Notes: generated by a model not told the origin, from the sequence alone. A DNA stretch of 48,305 bases from Pleurocapsa sp. CCALA 161 (GCF_003003995.1 NZ_PVWF01000031.1:1-48305); one strand, 5' to 3'. Counted from the stretch's first letter, positions 36,122 through 46,542 are shown. A program made the numbers and translations.

Positions 36122-36289
36122 ATGAGCAACCTAACTATTCAACAATACTGTCAACTAGAAAGCTTAAAAACCGATCTTAATCTTAAATCTAGTTATAATT
36201 TTCAGGAGCAATTTCAAGGAAACTTGACAGTGATTAAAATTACTGACTCTGAAGGAAATATGCTCCAGGAATTGATCATCGTACTTTAA
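36122..36289 (+). CDS. Small hypothetical protein (55 aa)
   Basis: Begins MSNLTIQQYCQLESLKTDLN and ends GNMLQELIIVL. A GTG at 36071 would add 17 residues, but the ATG at 36122 starts a more protein-like sequence. No ribosome-binding site. Not recognised; the stop is 26 bp from the end of the convergent cyclase gene. Confidence 0.35.
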   Translation: MSNLTIQQYCQLESLKTDLNLKSSYNFQEQFQGNLTVIKITDSEGNMLQELIIVL

Positions 36290-36314
36290 ATCATTTTAAA
36301 TTATATTTTCATTG

Positions 36315-37379
<1,065 letters not shown>

Positions 37380-37550
37380 TCAGCATAGCCACAGTTTTGT
37401 AGCGTTATTTAAACTTATAATGATAGAAATTTTAGCGAATTTTTTTAATAATCGCTTAATCTTGTATCTTTAAATTTCTAATAATTATTAACTATTCCAG
37501 TCGAGCAATTTAAAAACTCTAAGCGATTATTAACAATAATTTTATTTGTT

Positions 37551-38267
37551 GTGGACAGTAGCAATCAAGAGAATTCTCAACCAACAATTGACGAAAAGCT
37601 AGAAAATGCTCTTAAAGATATCTACTGTGTTAGCGGTTTGGGTGCAGACGAGCGAGTATTTCAAAAGTTGAAACTTCAAGGCTACCAGCCAATACATATT
37701 AAATGGTTAAAACCGAAAACAGGAGAAAGTATTGAGAATTATGCTCAACGCTTAACTAGTCAAATAAAAGCTGAAAAACCTATAATAATTGGTTTGTCTT
37801 TTGGAGGAATTATTGCTGTTGAAATGTCCAAGCAAATTGCTACCGAAAAAGTAATTTTAATTTCTAGTACAAAGAATTATCAGGAAGTACCTTTCTATTT
37901 TAAGATATTTCGTTGGCTGCCAATTTATTTGCTCTTACCTGCTAAATTTATACTCTGGATTGGACAATTTATTGCTAGCTGGTTTTTTAGCTTAAAATCT
38001 GTTGATGAACGTAAACTACTAAAAGCTATTTTGTTTGACACTGATGCTCAATTCGTAAAATGGGCAATTCATCAGATTGTTACCTGGAAAAACGAATTAA
38101 TTCCTGAAAATATTTACCATATTCATGGTGAACGCGATCGCATTTTTCCTTATCAGTTTGTTCATGAAGATTTCAACGTTAAATATGGCGGACATTTAAT
38201 GATCATGAGTCAGGCTGAACACATTTCTAATTTAATTCAAAAAATTGTTGATTTAGATAATAGATAA
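37551..38267 (+). CDS. Alpha/beta-hydrolase family protein
   Basis: 238 residues from a GTG start. The nucleophile elbow GLSFGG has Ser83; the acid is in HGERDRIFP and the His in SQAEHIS near the C-terminus, so the triad appears complete. The IYCVSGLGADERVF strand with its GLGAD oxyanion loop is common in small cyanobacterial esterase-like proteins. A hydrophobic cap region (about 115-150, FRWLPIYLLLPAKFILWIGQ) suggests a lipophilic substrate or membrane contact. Substrate unknown. Confidence 0.82.
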   Translation: MDSSNQENSQPTIDEKLENALKDIYCVSGLGADERVFQKLKLQGYQPIHIKWLKPKTGESIENYAQRLTSQIKAEKPIIIGLSFGGIIAVEMSKQIATEKVILISSTKNYQEVPFYFKIFRWLPIYLLLPAKFILWIGQFIASWFFSLKSVDERKLLKAILFDTDAQFVKWAIHQIVTWKNELIPENIYHIHGERDRIFPYQFVHEDFNVKYGGHLMIMSQAEHISNLIQKIVDLDNR

Positions 38268-38388
38268 TAAATATTTTAAAAATAATTTAATTAACTCGAT
38301 CTTAATTCTCAAAGTTCTTGTTGGTAATTTAAAGAATAATAAGAAGCTAAAATAATACCAATTCTTAAAAGTAGCTGGAAAGATCCAA

Positions 38389-38433
38389 AATATTCTAAGA
38401 GTCAATGAAAAGGCTCAAATATCCATGAAAGCT
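38389..38433 (+). repeat. Second copy of the 45-bp dispersed repeat
   Basis: Matches 34661-34705 in 43 of 45 bases (core GTCAATGAAAAGGCTCAAAT). Both copies are in non-coding DNA beside degraded sequence. Confidence 0.85.
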
Positions 38434-38507
38434 AAAATTAATCCTTTTATGTCACTTTCCGAGAACTAAAATAAAAAAACCATGAGTTAGCCAAGCAAGC
38501 AGTGTCT

Positions 38508-38696
38508 TCATTGAAAAGGAATTTGAATGCGAACGTATGTTCCTTTACCTGGTTCGCCGTTAATGGTTAACTTACCTCCGTGCTGTTTAAGGATCGCTTT
38601 GGTTAAAGTTAGTCCTACGCCAATATTATCTGATAAATTGTTTGAAGAATTGAAAACTTGTTCAACCAGGGGTTGTTCGATACCTTTACCAATGAG
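38508..38696 (-). pseudogene. Histidine kinase C-terminal fragment
   Basis: 63 codons on the minus strand encode the end of a HATPase domain: NLSDNIGVGLTLTKAILKQH, then GGKLTINGEPGKGTYVRIQIPF and a stop. GVGLTLTKAI corresponds to the G-box region that closes the ATP lid. Everything upstream (sensor, HisKA, N-box) is missing; the frame runs directly into a permease fragment. No function is expected. Confidence 0.75.
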
Positions 38697-38922
38697 AAGT
38701 CATGTAAATATGCGAAGTAAAGGAGATTAAAGACAATACCAACAAAATTAATAAGCGAGAATCAGCCCCAACAATACCACAAGCTGTAAACAGGCGCTCA
38801 ATAATCCATTGGGCTGCATCTGACTCGATTAACGCCTCTTTCAAGACTAAAGCTGCACCAACAAAGATAATTAGATTCCACGAAACTGTTTTTAATCCAT
38901 CCTTCCAAGCGATCGCTTTTAA
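38695..38922 (-). pseudogene. SLC13-type (DASS) permease fragment fused to the kinase scrap
   Basis: 76 codons without a start, preceded by a stop at 38923-38925. They read AIAWKDGLKTVSWNLIIFVG, then AALVLKEALIESDAAQW and LLILLVLSLISFTSHIYMTS. This resembles the middle-to-late membrane segments of divalent anion/sodium symporters, where the SLxSHIxxTS stretch includes substrate-binding residues. The match stops at TCTC on the exact border with the histidine-kinase scrap (about 38694-38697), so a deletion joined two neighbouring minus-strand genes. Confidence 0.6.
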
Positions 38923-39287
38923 TTAAAACGTGAATTTAGTTCTAATAGAGTTCTTGTTGGCAATATTATCTTGACTAAAAGAGTCTCCCTAATATGATTA
39001 GAAAGACTCTTGTTTTACTCATGAAATCAACAACACATGAGAATTTAATTTTTATTTGAATTAGAACTTTTAGTTAGAACCTTAAACTTAATATTTTGAG
39101 CTAGTGCTTTAGTGAATCTTTTAGGAAAAGCTTTTGTGACTTACAAGCACTAATACTCAACAGGTTTCACGACTAAACTAGAAGCTTTAAGACTAAATAA
39201 GAGCCTAGTACCGCTGCGCGTAAGTAATAAGTATTGATTTATTAGCTTTTACAGATTATTCGATGCTTACTTTATTTACGCCCTCGT
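38923..39287. other. Intergenic region with one hairpin
   Basis: No gene. AAGAGTCT (38980-38987) and AGACTCTT (39005-39012) form an 8-bp stem followed by GTTTT, a weak terminator-like structure in plus orientation. CTTTTAGGAAAAGCTT near 39118 is related to the module at 34910. Confidence 0.5.
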
Positions 39288-40718
39288 CTACTGGCTATTA
39301 TATTCCGCGGCAAACAACTCAAAACCAGCCTGTGATGGATCTTCAGTTGTGGCCACCAGTATTTCAGCTTGCTCATTGGCATAATAGTCTGTAGAACCAG
39401 TCTCTAGACTTGAAAATTCGTTGGTGTCAAGACTTTGCGTTTGAGTAGAAAATTCTGTGGAGTTAAAAGCTGTAAATCCATCAATAGCACTAATGTTGTT
39501 GTTACTAACATACGAATCTTCACTTTTTTCGTTATAAAGACCGTAAATAGGTAATCCTATACTCGAATTCGAGCCGTAACCAATATAGTCATTGCCAACA
39601 CCTTGGGCAGTATTGTTTTCAATTGTAGTGCCATGGGTGGTATCGTTCCATATGAAATGGGCATTAATATTAGAAAAACTGCTATCTCTAAGAGTAACGT
39701 CAGTAGTGTTAAAAAACTTAGCCCCACCAGCATCATGGTTTTGGGGATGTTGGGCAGCTAAATTAACACCCTGTACGGTAATGCCACTGATTGTACCTCC
39801 CCTAGTATCGCCAACGCCAATACCTTTTCTGCCTACATTACTGATGGTGGAATTGAGAACCTGAAATCCATCGGCACTGTCGAGGTTAATTCCAGTATTG
39901 TTTTGACCGTCTGTGTTTGGTTGGCTAATACCAATGTTATTAATATCTAAATTTTGTAAAGTTAGATCCGTTGCCCCATAACTGTTAATACCAATATTAG
40001 CATTGGTTAATTCCAGATCTTGGATCGTTGCACCATCAGCATCTTGAGTTATGTTTAAAATCGGTTCAGATGAGCCGCCACCATCAATTACCGTACCGTC
40101 TTGACCATCAAGTGTAATGTCCTTGTCGATGGTAACTCCTGAAGCAGAATAAGTATTGTTCCCTAACTCAACTATGTCGCCATCGCTAGCTGCTGCGATC
40201 GCACTTTTTAGATCGCCGCCAAAATCATTATCAACATTAATAACGTTGCCACCATTTTCTGCTACAACAGTCGTATCTTGATCGACCTCAGTTTGATCGG
40301 TAGTGGTTTGATCGACCTCAGTTTGATCGGTAGTGGTTTGATCGACCTCAGTTTGATCGGTAGTGGTTTGATCGACCTCAGTTTGATCGGTAGTGGTTTG
40401 ATCGACCTCAGTTTGATCGGTAGTGGTTTGATCAATCTCAGTTTGATCGGTAGTGGTTTGATCGACCTCAGTTTGATCGGTAGTGGTTTGATCAATCTCA
40501 GTTTGATCGGTAGTGGTTTGATCAATCTCAGTTTGATCGGTAGTGGTTTGATCAGTAGTCGTGTCGTAAAAGACCGAGTCGCTTACCTCACTTTCTGGAG
40601 TATTTGTATCTCCACTATATAAACTATCGTTAGTTCCTGAATTTTCCGTGCTGCCAGCATTGTCAACATAAGTTGAATCAACGTTTTCAGTAGTTTCAGT
40701 AGTTAAGGAATCTTGCAT
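39288..40718 (-). CDS. Right-handed beta-helix protein with DQTTTDQTE(V/I) tandem repeat
   Basis: 476 residues in three parts. 1-60 is Ser/Thr/Asp-rich and disordered. About 62-150 is a tandem decapeptide DQTTTDQTE(V/I). From about 160 a parallel beta-helix domain begins (GGDLKSAIAAASDGDIVELG, then ITLDGQDGTVIDGGG and NNTGINLDSADGFQVLNSTISN), as in pectate-lyase-like and surface polysaccharide-active proteins. No Sec signal, lipobox or RTX calcium repeats are present, so how it would be exported is unclear. The very acidic Thr-rich repeat looks like an extended stalk. Function probably at the cell surface, by analogy only. Confidence 0.75.
   Translation of the reverse strand: MQDSLTTETTENVDSTYVDNAGSTENSGTNDSLYSGDTNTPESEVSDSVFYDTTTDQTTTDQTEIDQTTTDQTEIDQTTTDQTEVDQTTTDQTEIDQTTTDQTEVDQTTTDQTEVDQTTTDQTEVDQTTTDQTEVDQTTTDQTEVDQDTTVVAENGGNVINVDNDFGGDLKSAIAAASDGDIVELGNNTYSASGVTIDKDITLDGQDGTVIDGGGSSEPILNITQDADGATIQDLELTNANIGINSYGATDLTLQNLDINNIGISQPNTDGQNNTGINLDSADGFQVLNSTISNVGRKGIGVGDTRGGTISGITVQGVNLAAQHPQNHDAGGAKFFNTTDVTLRDSSFSNINAHFIWNDTTHGTTIENNTAQGVGNDYIGYGSNSSIGLPIYGLYNEKSEDSYVSNNNISAIDGFTAFNSTEFSTQTQSLDTNEFSSLETGSTDYYANEQAEILVATTEDPSQAGFELFAAEYNSQ
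40281..40550 (+). repeat. Nine tandem 30-bp repeats in the beta-helix gene
   Basis: Nine units of exactly 30 bp. Six begin ATCGACCTCA and three ATCAATCTCA; the following 20 bases are identical in all. The unit length is a multiple of three, so long frames are open in other frames and on the other strand across the array. There are no spacers, so this is not a CRISPR array. Confidence 0.93.
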
Positions 40719-41163
40719 GTTTTTATTCTAAATTAAGATTTGTATTTTTTACGGTCAGAAACGGAAAATCAAGACTATTTTTGACGGTATGTCTTGCTGA
40801 TAATTCTGACCAGGGTGCTTTTGCACAATGTTCTGGCAATTTGTACACCTAGAAAACCTAGCAGGAGAAAGATAAAAATTCGGATAACTTCAAGGACACA
40901 TTGTGAAAAATTCGATCATAGATCGACAATATTTTGTATATTTTTGTGACATTGTAACTCGAAGAAAATGACCGAATTTAAGCGTTATTGCCCTAAATTG
41001 CTAGATATTTGTTTAAGCTTACCTTATGTCTATTTGTATCTATCCGAGTGTAGATATAGATTTCTGATAGTAACTCAAAGATTTATAATGTATCGTTATT
41101 CAATTGAGAATTAACTCTTGGCTTGGGCCAACAAAATCTTCAGAATTTGTTGGTTAGGCAGGA
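40719..41163. other. Intergenic region upstream of the beta-helix gene
   Basis: No gene visible. AT-rich, ending in the right end of the IS605-type element. It should contain the promoter for the beta-helix gene. Confidence 0.5.
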
Positions 41164-41330
41164 TTGACATCCTCCCCAGCCTAAAAGCGTGGGGATTCCT
41201 AAGACTCACGACTTAGGTTTCTGTTTCCTTCCCGCGTTGCGGGTTTTGCTCAACTGCCCTTTAGAACTATGTCTATTAGGTCTTATGTCCGATCCACAGA
41301 CGATCACTGCGAGTCCCGCAGCAAGTATGT
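41164..41330 (-). ncRNA. Probable omega (reRNA) guide RNA of TnpB
   Basis: TnpB elements make a guide RNA from the 3' end of tnpB and the right end; its guide is the flanking DNA just outside. Here the scaffold would run from within the tnpB 3' end to 41164. The guide would begin TCCTGCCTAACCAACA (minus strand from 41163). Extent inferred from known elements, not from a structure model. Confidence 0.5.
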
Positions 41331-42402
41331 TTTTTCCAGCATTGATATCTCTGTCGATGCCTATGGTTTTACAGCTAGGACAATCCCAACTGCGAATATC
41401 CAAGGGCAAGCTGTCCATCACGAAACCGCAATGGTTACATCGCTTACTGCTAGGGAAAAAGCGGTCAATCTTGACCAGTTTTCGCCCGTACCATTCACAC
41501 TTATACTCAAGTTGACGAAACATTTCGCCCCAAGCAGCATCGGAGATAGACCGAGCCAGCTTATGGTTTTTGACCATGTTTCTAATGGCAAGATCTTCAA
41601 TAGCAATTACGCCGTTGGCTCTTACCAAGCCTGTAGTCAACTTGTGCAAAAAATCAGTACGAGCATCTTTAATTTTGGCGTGTATCTTAGCTACTTCAAG
41701 TCTTGCTTTATATCGGTTGTTCGAGCCTTTGGTTTTCCGACTCAACAACTTTTGCGCGACTTTAAGCTTTTGATACAGCCGATTGAAATGCTTAGGATTG
41801 GCTATCTTTTCTCCATCGCTGGTAGTCAACAGACTAGAGATGCCAACATCAATACCAACTTTTTTATCAGTTGGTGGCAATGGTTGAACAGTTGGGTCAT
41901 CTATCAACAGAGAAACAAACCATCTACCAGATGGCTCAAGTTTGACTGTGACAGTAGAGGGACTAGTGCCATCGGGCAAAAGCCTAGACCAAACTATATG
42001 CAACGGTTCTTTGCACTTGGCAAGCCACAATTTCCCATCACGGTATTTGAAAGCTGCACGGGTAAATTCAGCATTACCTCCGTTTCGTTTTTTCTTGAAG
42101 TTGGGATACTTGGCTCGTTTTGCCCAGAAATTTTCAAACGCCTTGCTCAAATGGCGCAAGGTTTGCTGAAGTGGCACGGAGCTAACTTCATTCAGAAAAA
42201 CCAGATCTTCTTCTTTCTTCCAATCGGTAAGCATAGAAGAGGTTTGATTATAGCCAACCCTTTCTTGTCGCTGATACCATCCTTCAGTTTTGGCTGCCAA
42301 AGCCTTGTTGTAGACCAAGCGAACGCAGCCCATCGTCCGACGCAAGAGATTCTCTTGGGGGAGCGTTGGGTAAAACCTATATTTGTAGGCGCGTTCAGTC
42401 AT
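41206..42402 (-). CDS. tnpB: RNA-guided endonuclease TnpB
   Basis: 398 residues, within the usual range for TnpB, the ancestor of Cas12. The N-terminal helix-turn-helix part has KYRFYPTLPQENLLRRTMG. The RuvC residues are in place: D185 (VGIDVGISSLLT), E269 (VIAIEDLAIRNM) and D352 (GIDRDINAGKNI). A zinc ribbon has C322, C325, C341 and C344 (CNHCGF, CPSCK). All are intact, so nuclease activity is plausible. The C-terminal tail is basic. A long open frame on the opposite strand is a shadow of this gene. No tnpA is adjacent. Confidence 0.93.
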   Translation of the reverse strand: MTERAYKYRFYPTLPQENLLRRTMGCVRLVYNKALAAKTEGWYQRQERVGYNQTSSMLTDWKKEEDLVFLNEVSSVPLQQTLRHLSKAFENFWAKRAKYPNFKKKRNGGNAEFTRAAFKYRDGKLWLAKCKEPLHIVWSRLLPDGTSPSTVTVKLEPSGRWFVSLLIDDPTVQPLPPTDKKVGIDVGISSLLTTSDGEKIANPKHFNRLYQKLKVAQKLLSRKTKGSNNRYKARLEVAKIHAKIKDARTDFLHKLTTGLVRANGVIAIEDLAIRNMVKNHKLARSISDAAWGEMFRQLEYKCEWYGRKLVKIDRFFPSSKRCNHCGFVMDSLPLDIRSWDCPSCKTIGIDRDINAGKNILAAGLAVIVCGSDIRPNRHSSKGQLSKTRNAGRKQKPKS

Positions 42403-42580
42403 TTGTAATATTTGTCTAACAACTCTTACATTTTAACACAATGAACCTAAAATATAAAGTCCCCCTAGAAGGGGGAGGTCTTAAACCCAATTTCTCCTGA
42501 TAACTAAAAATGCACTACGGATAACTGCTATCCTGTTTAAACGATACGATACGGCAGTAAGCAGATCTCTTTTATGGTTT

Positions 42581-44722
42581 ATGGCTAATTTTTTGTTGGA
42601 AGTCGGTACAGAAGAATTACCCGCAGATTTTGTTAGTAGTGCGATCGCGCAATGGCAGACTAAAATTTCTCATAGTTTATCGGCGCAATTTCTTAATCCT
42701 GCCAAAGTTGAGTGTTATGGAACTCCTCGCCGTCTAGCCGTATTACTTCAGGACATTCCCGATCGCCAAGCAGATCGAGAAGAAGAAATTAAAGGCCCTC
42801 CAGCAACAGCAGCATTCAAAAATGGTCAGCCTACCAAAGCAGCCGAGGGTTTTGCCCGTAAGCAGGGGGTGAGCCTGGAAGATTTAGAAATTCGCGATAC
42901 TGACAAAGGCGAATTTGTCTTTATCCAAAAGCAGATTATAGGTCGTCAGACAACAGAGATTCTACCAGACCTATGCCTAGATTGGATTACTGGTTTAGAA
43001 GGTAAACGTTTTATGCGCTGGGGAGATGGTGACTTACGTTTTCCTCGCCCGATTCGCTGGCTGGTGGCGTTATGGAATAGCCAGATTCTACCCTTAGAAT
43101 TAGTTAATGGTTCAGCAAGTATTCAAAGCGATCGCATCTCTCGCGGACACAGAGTATTACATCCTGAGGCGATCGCAATTGCTCAAGCAACAGATTATGT
43201 TGCGACCATGCGTTCTGCTGCTGTAGAAGTAGACTCTAAGGTTAGACAGGAAAAGATTGAAGCAGACATCTTAGCGCGAGCTAAAGAAATAGGCGCACAG
43301 GCAGAAATATACCCAGATTTGCTGGCAGAAGTTGTTAATTTAGTTGAATATCCCACCGCAGTTACAGGTAAATTTGAGGCGGAATTTCTTACCTTACCAA
43401 CGGAAGTAATCAAGACAGTAATGGTTAGCCATCAGCGTTATTTTCCCCTTCATCAGGAGCAAGGTGGGGCTTTGTTGCCCAACTTTATTACTATTTCCAA
43501 TGGCGATCCCAAGAAGCAAAATATTATTGCCGAAGGAAATGGTAGAGTTATTCGCGCCCGACTCGCAGATGCACAATTCTTTTATCAGGCAGACTGTGAT
43601 GAGCATTTAGATACCTATTTGCCTGAGTTAGAGAACGTTACCTTTCAAGAAGATTTAGGTTCGATGCGGGACAAAGTTGACCGCATTATTGATATGGCAA
43701 GAATGATTGCCGAACAGTTAAGCGCCGATGAATCGCAGCAAAATGAGATTGAAAGCACTGCTTTACTGTGCAAAGCAGACTTAGTCACCCAGATGGTTTA
43801 TGAGTTTCCTGAACTACAGGGGGTGATGGGGGAAAAATATGCAATAGTTAGTGGTGAGTCGGTAACTGTAGCCAAGGGCATTTTTGAACACTATTTGCCT
43901 AAAGGCGCAGATGATATTATGCCCACCACCTTAAATGGTCAGGTGGTTGGTTTGGCGGATCGCCTGGATACTTTAATCGGGATTTTTGGTCTAGGGTTGA
44001 TTCCGACTGGTTCATCCGATCCTTTTGCCCTGCGTCGGGCAGCTAACGCCATCGTGAACATTATTTGGTCGGCAGATTTACCACTTAATCTTAATCAATT
44101 ATTAGAGCAGGGTTCAGCCGATTTTGTATCCGCCCATAGCGATCGCCAATCTCCCTTAACAGCTTTACAAGAATTCTTTTGGCAACGAATACGGACACTA
44201 CTGCAAGACGAATTGCAAGTAGATTACGATCTAGTCAATGGGGTGGTGGGCGATAATGATCCTGAATACACTCAAAGAGCTTTAGAAGATTTATTAGATG
44301 TTCGAGAGCGCGCTTTATTTTTACAATCAGCCCGCAAAAACGGCAGACTAAATGAGATCTACGCAACGATTAATCGTTCATCACGTCTGGCAAGTCAAGG
44401 AGATTTGGATACACAGACTCTAGATCCTCAAGGCTTAGTTAAGCCCGAACTGTTTGAAGAGTCTTCTGAACTAGAATTTTATCAAGCCCTCAGTGATTTA
44501 TTATCCCAGACAGAAGCAGCACAACAAGAGCGGAATTATCAATCATTAATTGAGGGTTTGACGACAATTGCTCCTGTAGTAAGTAACTTTTTTGATGGTG
44601 ACCATAGCGTATTAGTTATGGCAGAAAATCCTGATGTTAAACGCAATCGCTTGAATCTTTTGGCGCTGTTGCGGAATCACGCTAGAGTTTTAGCTGATTT
44701 TGGGGCGATCGTTAAAGAGTGA
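42581..44722 (+). CDS. glyS: Glycyl-tRNA synthetase beta subunit
   Basis: 713 residues, normal for the beta chain of the bacterial alpha2beta2 glycyl-tRNA synthetase. The N-terminal [25 protein letters not shown] and [26 protein letters not shown] stretches are diagnostic. The HD-like and body domains follow ([24 protein letters not shown]), and a DALR-type anticodon domain ends the protein (about 590-700). It charges tRNA-Gly together with GlyQ, whose gene is not in this window. Start ATG at 42581. The stop is followed by a heptamer array. Confidence 0.96.
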   Translation: MANFLLEVGTEELPADFVSSAIAQWQTKISHSLSAQFLNPAKVECYGTPRRLAVLLQDIPDRQADREEEIKGPPATAAFKNGQPTKAAEGFARKQGVSLEDLEIRDTDKGEFVFIQKQIIGRQTTEILPDLCLDWITGLEGKRFMRWGDGDLRFPRPIRWLVALWNSQILPLELVNGSASIQSDRISRGHRVLHPEAIAIAQATDYVATMRSAAVEVDSKVRQEKIEADILARAKEIGAQAEIYPDLLAEVVNLVEYPTAVTGKFEAEFLTLPTEVIKTVMVSHQRYFPLHQEQGGALLPNFITISNGDPKKQNIIAEGNGRVIRARLADAQFFYQADCDEHLDTYLPELENVTFQEDLGSMRDKVDRIIDMARMIAEQLSADESQQNEIESTALLCKADLVTQMVYEFPELQGVMGEKYAIVSGESVTVAKGIFEHYLPKGADDIMPTTLNGQVVGLADRLDTLIGIFGLGLIPTGSSDPFALRRAANAIVNIIWSADLPLNLNQLLEQGSADFVSAHSDRQSPLTALQEFFWQRIRTLLQDELQVDYDLVNGVVGDNDPEYTQRALEDLLDVRERALFLQSARKNGRLNEIYATINRSSRLASQGDLDTQTLDPQGLVKPELFEESSELEFYQALSDLLSQTEAAQQERNYQSLIEGLTTIAPVVSNFFDGDHSVLVMAENPDVKRNRLNLLALLRNHARVLADFGAIVKE

Positions 44723-44760
44723 TTAACTGATGTTACGCACTAATCAATCTGCTAAGACTA

Positions 44761-44812
44761 GGTAGTGGGTAGTGGGTAGTGGGTAGTGGGTAGTGGGTAG
44801 TAGGTAGTGGGT
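44761..44812 (+). repeat. Heptanucleotide tandem repeat (GGTAGTG)n
   Basis: Six to seven copies of GGTAGTG/GGTAGTA directly after glyS; inverse TACTACC copies occur at 44940-44964 and 45591-45620. Confidence 0.9.
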
Positions 44813-44965
44813 TAATTTTCTTGAGCTTTTAATTTTTTGGTAATTGAAACTAATATTTTTATTTTTTCTAATTAAGAACTGAATTTATAGTTAAGATTAA
44901 GTTTCGCAACTCAATTTTAACATTAGGTATTATTTAAAACTTACTACCTACTACCTACTACCTAT

Positions 44966-45881
44966 TTATCTGCTGAAAGAATCGCGATCGCAAAATAAAG
45001 TTGCGTGAGGCAAAGTACGTAAGATAGTTGCGGGGAAATTAGGCGCGATCGCCTGTTTGAGAGTCTGTCTAACCACTTGTGTCTTATGACTTCCTCCCGC
45101 CAAACAAAATACTCGCTTGGCAGCGCAAATTGTAGGAATAGTTAAAGTGTAGGCATAGCTGGGGACAGCTGCTAAATCTCTGAAGTAGCCTCCGTTTACC
45201 TGTTGCTGGCGCGTCTTTGTTTCCAGCTTCACTAACTTTACTACTTGTGGATCGTTAAAATCGGCGACGCTAGGTTCATTAAAAGCTAGATGTCCGTTGT
45301 CTCCAATACCCAACATACAAAGGTCAATGGTTTGCTGCTGTAATAAATGACGATAGCGATCGCATTCTCTTAAGGGTTGTTGAGCATCTCCTGCGAGGTA
45401 ATAAAATTGCCGTGGCTTTAGCGGTTGTTCTACCTTGTGATATAAATAATAGCGAAAGCTACCAGGATGATCGGCAGCTATTCCCAGATACTCATCGAGA
45501 TGGAAAAAAATAATCCGCGACCAATCTAGTAGGGCATCAAATTTGTTTTGAGGGATAGTTAGTACAAAAGTCAAAAGTCAAGAGTTTTAACCTACTACTT
45601 ACTACCTACTACCTACTACCTGATCTCAACTCTTCAATTTAAAATTGTCAGACTACTAGTAGATTTCCTTGGGCGATCGCTGTTAAAAAGTCTAGCTGCG
45701 AATTGCCTGTTGCTAAGATGATCCTGACAGTTTCTTGTTGCTCAAGCAATGATTGAAGATAATCTTGTGCCAGTGTCGTTACATCTTGGGTTAATTCCAT
45801 CGCGTCAGCAGCAACCCTGACAGATAAGTCACCAATTTTGATAACCTGAGTATCGAGGGATGATAGAGTACGATCTGACAT
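44966..45881 (-). pseudogene. nagB: Glucosamine-6-phosphate deaminase, disrupted
   Basis: The 5' frame (45881-45648) encodes 77 residues ending ILATGNSQLDFLTAIAQGN, which includes the sugar-phosphate loop. The 3' frame (45574-44966) encodes FFHLDEYLGIAADHPGSF, LCMLGIGDNGHLAFNEP and the remaining core. Together they make a NagB-type deaminase, which converts glucosamine-6-phosphate to fructose-6-phosphate and ammonia. The two parts are in different frames (offset 307 nt), separated by about 70 bp of TACTACC heptamers and TTGACTT-type repeats that do not belong to the protein. The gene is therefore probably inactive. It is divergent from the peroxidase gene by 28 bp. Confidence 0.85.
45591..45620 (-). 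repeat. TACTACC heptamers inserted within nagB
   Basis: Four imperfect heptamers (CCTACTA/CTTACTA) flanked by AAAAGTCAAAAGTC and GATCTCAACTCTTC. The same heptamer family lies 600-800 bp away on the other side of the gene. Confidence 0.8.
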
Positions 45882-45909
45882 CTTTAATTAATCGAGTTTT
45901 TAGGAGAAT

Positions 45910-46392
45910 ATGAGCAATATATCCGATATAGCCGTCAAAAACATCCAAGGCAAATCTGAAACATTTGCTGACTATCAGGGTAAGGTATTGTTAATTGTCA
46001 ATGTTGCTTCTTATTGTGGCTATACTCCCCAATACAAAGGATTAGAGCAGCTAAACCAAGATTACCGCGAAAAGGGCTTAAGAGTGTTGGGCTTCCCCTG
46101 TAATGATTTTGGCGCACAAGAGCCTGGAACGAACGAAGAGATTGCTAAGTTTTGTGAAACTAGCTATGGTGTTAGTTTTGACATGATGGATAAGGTACAT
46201 GCTAAGGGGTCTGAGCAACATCCTTTATACCAAACTCTCACCAACGCTATAGAGCCAAAAGGCGATGTCGCCTGGAACTTTGAGAAATTTCTCATTAGCA
46301 AACAGGGTGATGTTGTCGCTCGCTTTGGTAGCGGTGTCGCTCCTACTTCTGCTGAGTTAATTCAGGCAGTTGAAGCGGAACTCGCCAAGTAA
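45910..46392 (+). CDS. Glutathione peroxidase (thioredoxin-type)
   Basis: 160 residues, normal for the family that reduces peroxides and lipid hydroperoxides. The catalytic tetrad is visible: C36 (NVASYCGYTPQY), Q70 (FGAQEPG), W122 and N123 (AWNFEKFLI). The selenocysteine position is Cys. C82 (KFCETSYGV) sits where the resolving Cys of thioredoxin-dependent plant-type enzymes lies, so thioredoxin is a more likely reductant than glutathione. AGGAG 3 bp before the ATG. Divergent from nagB. Confidence 0.93.
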   Translation: MSNISDIAVKNIQGKSETFADYQGKVLLIVNVASYCGYTPQYKGLEQLNQDYREKGLRVLGFPCNDFGAQEPGTNEEIAKFCETSYGVSFDMMDKVHAKGSEQHPLYQTLTNAIEPKGDVAWNFEKFLISKQGDVVARFGSGVAPTSAELIQAVEAELAK

Positions 46393-46467
46393 ATTTAGCG
46401 TTATTACCCAACTTGATGTCACTACGTAGCAGCTTAATGAAATGTATGTGACATGCAATCTATATAG

Positions 46468-46542
46468 TTAATTGCTGAAATCGATGGTCGTCCCATTGGA
46501 TTTATTCAGATTATCGATCCAGCCCTTGAAGATAGCAAATGA
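46468..46542 (+). pseudogene. GNAT acetyltransferase scrap
   Basis: 24 codons in frame, bounded by TAG (46465-46467) and TGA (46540-46542): LIAEIDGRPIGFIQIIDPAL then EDSK. AEIDGRPIGFIQIID fits the central strand pair of GNAT acetyltransferases of the AAC(6')-like type. Nothing of the rest of the fold is left in the flanks. Confidence 0.5.

Larger units (their letters stand above)
41164..42487 (-). mobile_element. IS200/IS605-family element with tnpB only (IS1341 type)
   Basis: The right end on the minus strand has the hairpin-like GGGGAGGATGTCAA ending at 41164, with ATCCCCACGC pairing upstream. The left end carries TCCCCC/GGGGGA around TAGAA at 42460-42476. The left border (about 42487) is approximate. 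There is no tnpA, so mobilisation needs a TnpA from elsewhere. Confidence 0.75.

Noticed and set aside
38527-38730. 67-codon plus-strand frame
   Set aside because: It is opposite the histidine-kinase fragment, whose minus-strand translation matches a known domain.
40281-40550. CRISPR array
   Set aside because: Direct 30-bp units with no spacers, inside a coding frame, and no cas genes.
40262-40622. Long frames on both strands over the 30-bp repeats
   Set aside because: They arise because the repeat unit is a multiple of three and has no stop in those frames (IKPLPIKLR- and IDLSLIGSG-type repeats).
41269-42408. 379-codon frame opposite tnpB
   Set aside because: Exact shadow of tnpB, which has all catalytic motifs.
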